From the NCBI GenBank assembly GCA_900771805.1, contig CAAGPL010000007.1, forward strand, positions 1 to 5,167: a stretch of DNA of 5,167 bases, in the 5' to 3' direction. How positions within the stretch are numbered: position 1 is the stretch's first letter; every line of letters begins with the position of its first letter. The notes beneath the pieces are model-generated. The model saw only the letters and a list, made by a program, of their open reading frames with translations, ran no database searches and was not told the origin of the DNA. Below are positions 4,712 through 5,167 of the stretch, piece by piece. Made by a program: the position numbers and the translations under genes. This DNA is from Bacilli bacterium (lineage in GTDB: Bacteria > Bacillota_I > Bacilli_A > RF39 > UBA660).

Positions 4712-5083
4712 CTATTTCGAATTCTTGTTCTTTGAACCATTGAATATTACAACTTGACCATCTCCTTCCACAATGTAACCTTTTTTTAATCGCTCATTCT
4801 CGATTCTTAACTTCATATTTTCATATTCTAGTTTTTCAATATCTGATAATTGTTTTTTGTTCATATATTTAGATAATGGATTACCAGGTTTTTTCTTGTT
4901 TTCTAATCCTACTTCTCCTTGTTCTAAATATTTTTTTAACCAATTATTATACATACCATTAGATATATTTTCCCTAGTAGTTATTTCTAAAGTACTTACG
5001 TGTTGTTCAAGATGCTCTTTAACTAATTTTAACTTTTCTTCTTTTGACCAATATTTATTTTTTCCACCTTTTGGTCTTCCCAT
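4712..5083 (-). CDS. IS3-family OrfA, DNA-binding subunit
   Basis: The 123-residue OrfA provides DNA binding and multimerisation and is the N-terminal part of the OrfAB transposase. An N-terminal G2-R-P-K-G-G motif (AT-hook-like) is followed by a helix-turn-helix region (about 12-56, with Y11-W-S-K-E-E-K-L-K-L-V), a G60-L-E-N-K-K-K segment, and a leucine-zipper-like coiled coil (about 78-100, L79, L85, L92, L99) ending R-L-K-K-G-Y-I-V. The start ATG 5083 has AAGGAG (5097-5092) with an 8-nt gap, the only well-formed Shine-Dalgarno and start pair in the window. The gene stops with TAG, and the orfB frame overlaps it in -1 from 4793 to 4715. OrfA alone commonly acts as a regulator in this family. 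Confidence 0.93.
   Translation of the reverse strand: MGRPKGGKNKYWSKEEKLKLVKEHLEQHVSTLEITTRENISNGMYNNWLKKYLEQGEVGLENKKKPGNPLSKYMNKKQLSDIEKLEYENMKLRIENERLKKGYIVEGDGQVVIFNGSKNKNSK
4730..4787 (-). other. orfA/orfB overlap with two candidate -1 slippery sites
   Basis: Two candidates are seen in the orfA frame. A_AAA_AAA (4787-4781, codons K100-K101) is a canonical heptamer. A_AAG (4733-4730, codon K118) lies near the orfA stop. The downstream site keeps the Y-I-V-E-G-D-G segment after K-K and joins directly to E-Q-E-F-E-I-V-L-I-L, which looks like the usual OrfB lead helix. The upstream site would give the unconvincing R-L-H-C-G-R-R-W insert. I therefore favour the later site on protein pattern, although the earlier one is the stronger RNA motif. 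Confidence 0.55.
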
Positions 5084-5091
5084 AAAATCAT

Positions 5092-5112
5092 CTCCTTAAT
5101 TTAATTATAACA
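5092..5112 (-). promoter_or_regulatory. Internal transposase promoter and ribosome-binding site
   Basis: On the minus strand TGTTATAAT (5112-5104) is a perfect extended -10. The region 17 bp upstream (ATGTGA) is a poor -35 and lies in the terminal hairpin. The predicted +1 is about 5097, the first base of AAGGAG (5097-5092), so the leader is only about 14 nt. Confidence 0.65.
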
Positions 5113-5158
5113 AAAGTAAAAGTAGATCACATTCTTTTTATGTGTCTACTTTTACTTT
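5113..5158. repeat. Near-perfect 19-bp hairpin at the IS left end
   Basis: AAAGTAAAAGTAGA (5113-5126) pairs with TCTACTTTTACTTT (5145-5158). After one bulged T (5127), CACAT (5128-5132) pairs with ATGTG (5140-5144) around a 7-nt loop. The outer arm is part of the terminal inverted repeat, so the inner arm is an inverted copy of it. It directly abuts the extended -10 of the transposase promoter. Confidence 0.85.
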
Positions 5159-5167
5159 ATCACTTCA
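5129..5167 (-). repeat. Left terminal inverted repeat of the IS
   Basis: Read on the minus strand it begins TGAAGTGATAAAGTAAAAG and contains the AGTAGACAC core, matching the other end at about 28 of 39 positions. The terminal TG is the reverse complement of the last two bases of the window. TAAAGT (5159-5154), preceded by TGA, could act as a -10 when the ends are joined. Confidence 0.8.

Larger units (their letters stand above)
3825..5167 (-). mobile_element. IS3-family (IS150-like) insertion sequence, apparently complete
   Basis: The element is about 1343 bp with two ORFs in -1 relation, a DD(35)E transposase and imperfect terminal inverted repeats that both begin TGAA. Length and gene order fit the IS150 group. 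The low-coordinate end at 3825 is set by the TGAA match and by the promoter that the joined ends would form; a shorter boundary at about 3842, where the strong GTGGACAC core starts, is possible. The other end is the last base of the window, so only one flank is visible and no target duplication can be tested. Confidence 0.85.

Noticed and set aside
4857..5099. Plus-strand reading frame opposite orfA
   Set aside because: Shadow of orfA, which has a Shine-Dalgarno, promoter and family features on the other strand.

Overview
The window looks like a contig from a very AT-rich bacterium of the Firmicutes/Tenericutes side of the tree, possibly an uncultured gut Bacilli or RF39-like lineage. The evidence is the base composition, Bacillus/Mycoplasma-like tRNAs with encoded CCA ends, an AAGGAG Shine-Dalgarno in front of the transposase, and strong TTTACA/TATAAT promoters. 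A peptidoglycan deacetylase argues for a cell wall, so this is not a true wall-less mollicute. Conserved Trp residues are TGG and the stops are TAA or TAG, so nothing requires UGA=Trp. Genus-level assignment is not possible from this sequence.

Layout: (1) 1-200 is the end of a tRNA operon: a CAU-anticodon tRNA (probably tRNA-Ile2) cut by the window edge, tRNA-Leu(UAG), and an intrinsic terminator. (2) 201-577 has no gene; it holds a short GC-rich patch and several AT-rich dyads and repeats. (3) 578-1396 encodes an MvaI/BcnI-like type II restriction endonuclease with no methyltransferase nearby and a serine-codon choice unlike its neighbours, so it is probably acquired. (4) 1475-3800 is a co-directional envelope block: mscL (mechanosensitive channel), a membrane-anchored NodB-type polysaccharide deacetylase, and a PgsA-like CDP-alcohol phosphatidyltransferase. 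(5) 3825-5167 is an apparently complete IS3-family (IS150-like) insertion sequence on the minus strand. Its left end coincides with the last base of the window, so the contig probably stops at the repeat boundary.

The envelope genes seem to be separate transcription units. mscL has its own extended -10 promoter and ends in a terminator that includes its stop codon. The -10 box of the deacetylase gene follows that terminator's T-tract directly and lies 5 bp from the ATG. The promoter of the PgsA-like gene places the predicted +1 on the A of its ATG. The endonuclease gene is arranged similarly, so leaderless or near-leaderless transcription may be normal here. mscL instead has a short leader with a 15-codon upstream ORF and a strong but badly spaced Shine-Dalgarno.

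The insertion sequence has orfA and orfB in a -1 frame relationship with candidate slippery sites, a full DDE triad, imperfect inverted repeats, and ends that would create a promoter if joined in a circle. One end carries a 19-bp hairpin that contains an inverted copy of the terminal repeat. The element appears to sit in the terminator hairpin behind the PgsA-like gene. I see no clear unknown multi-gene system. The least ordinary signals are the leaderless, compact gene junctions, the mscL leader, the solitary endonuclease and the structure of the IS ends.
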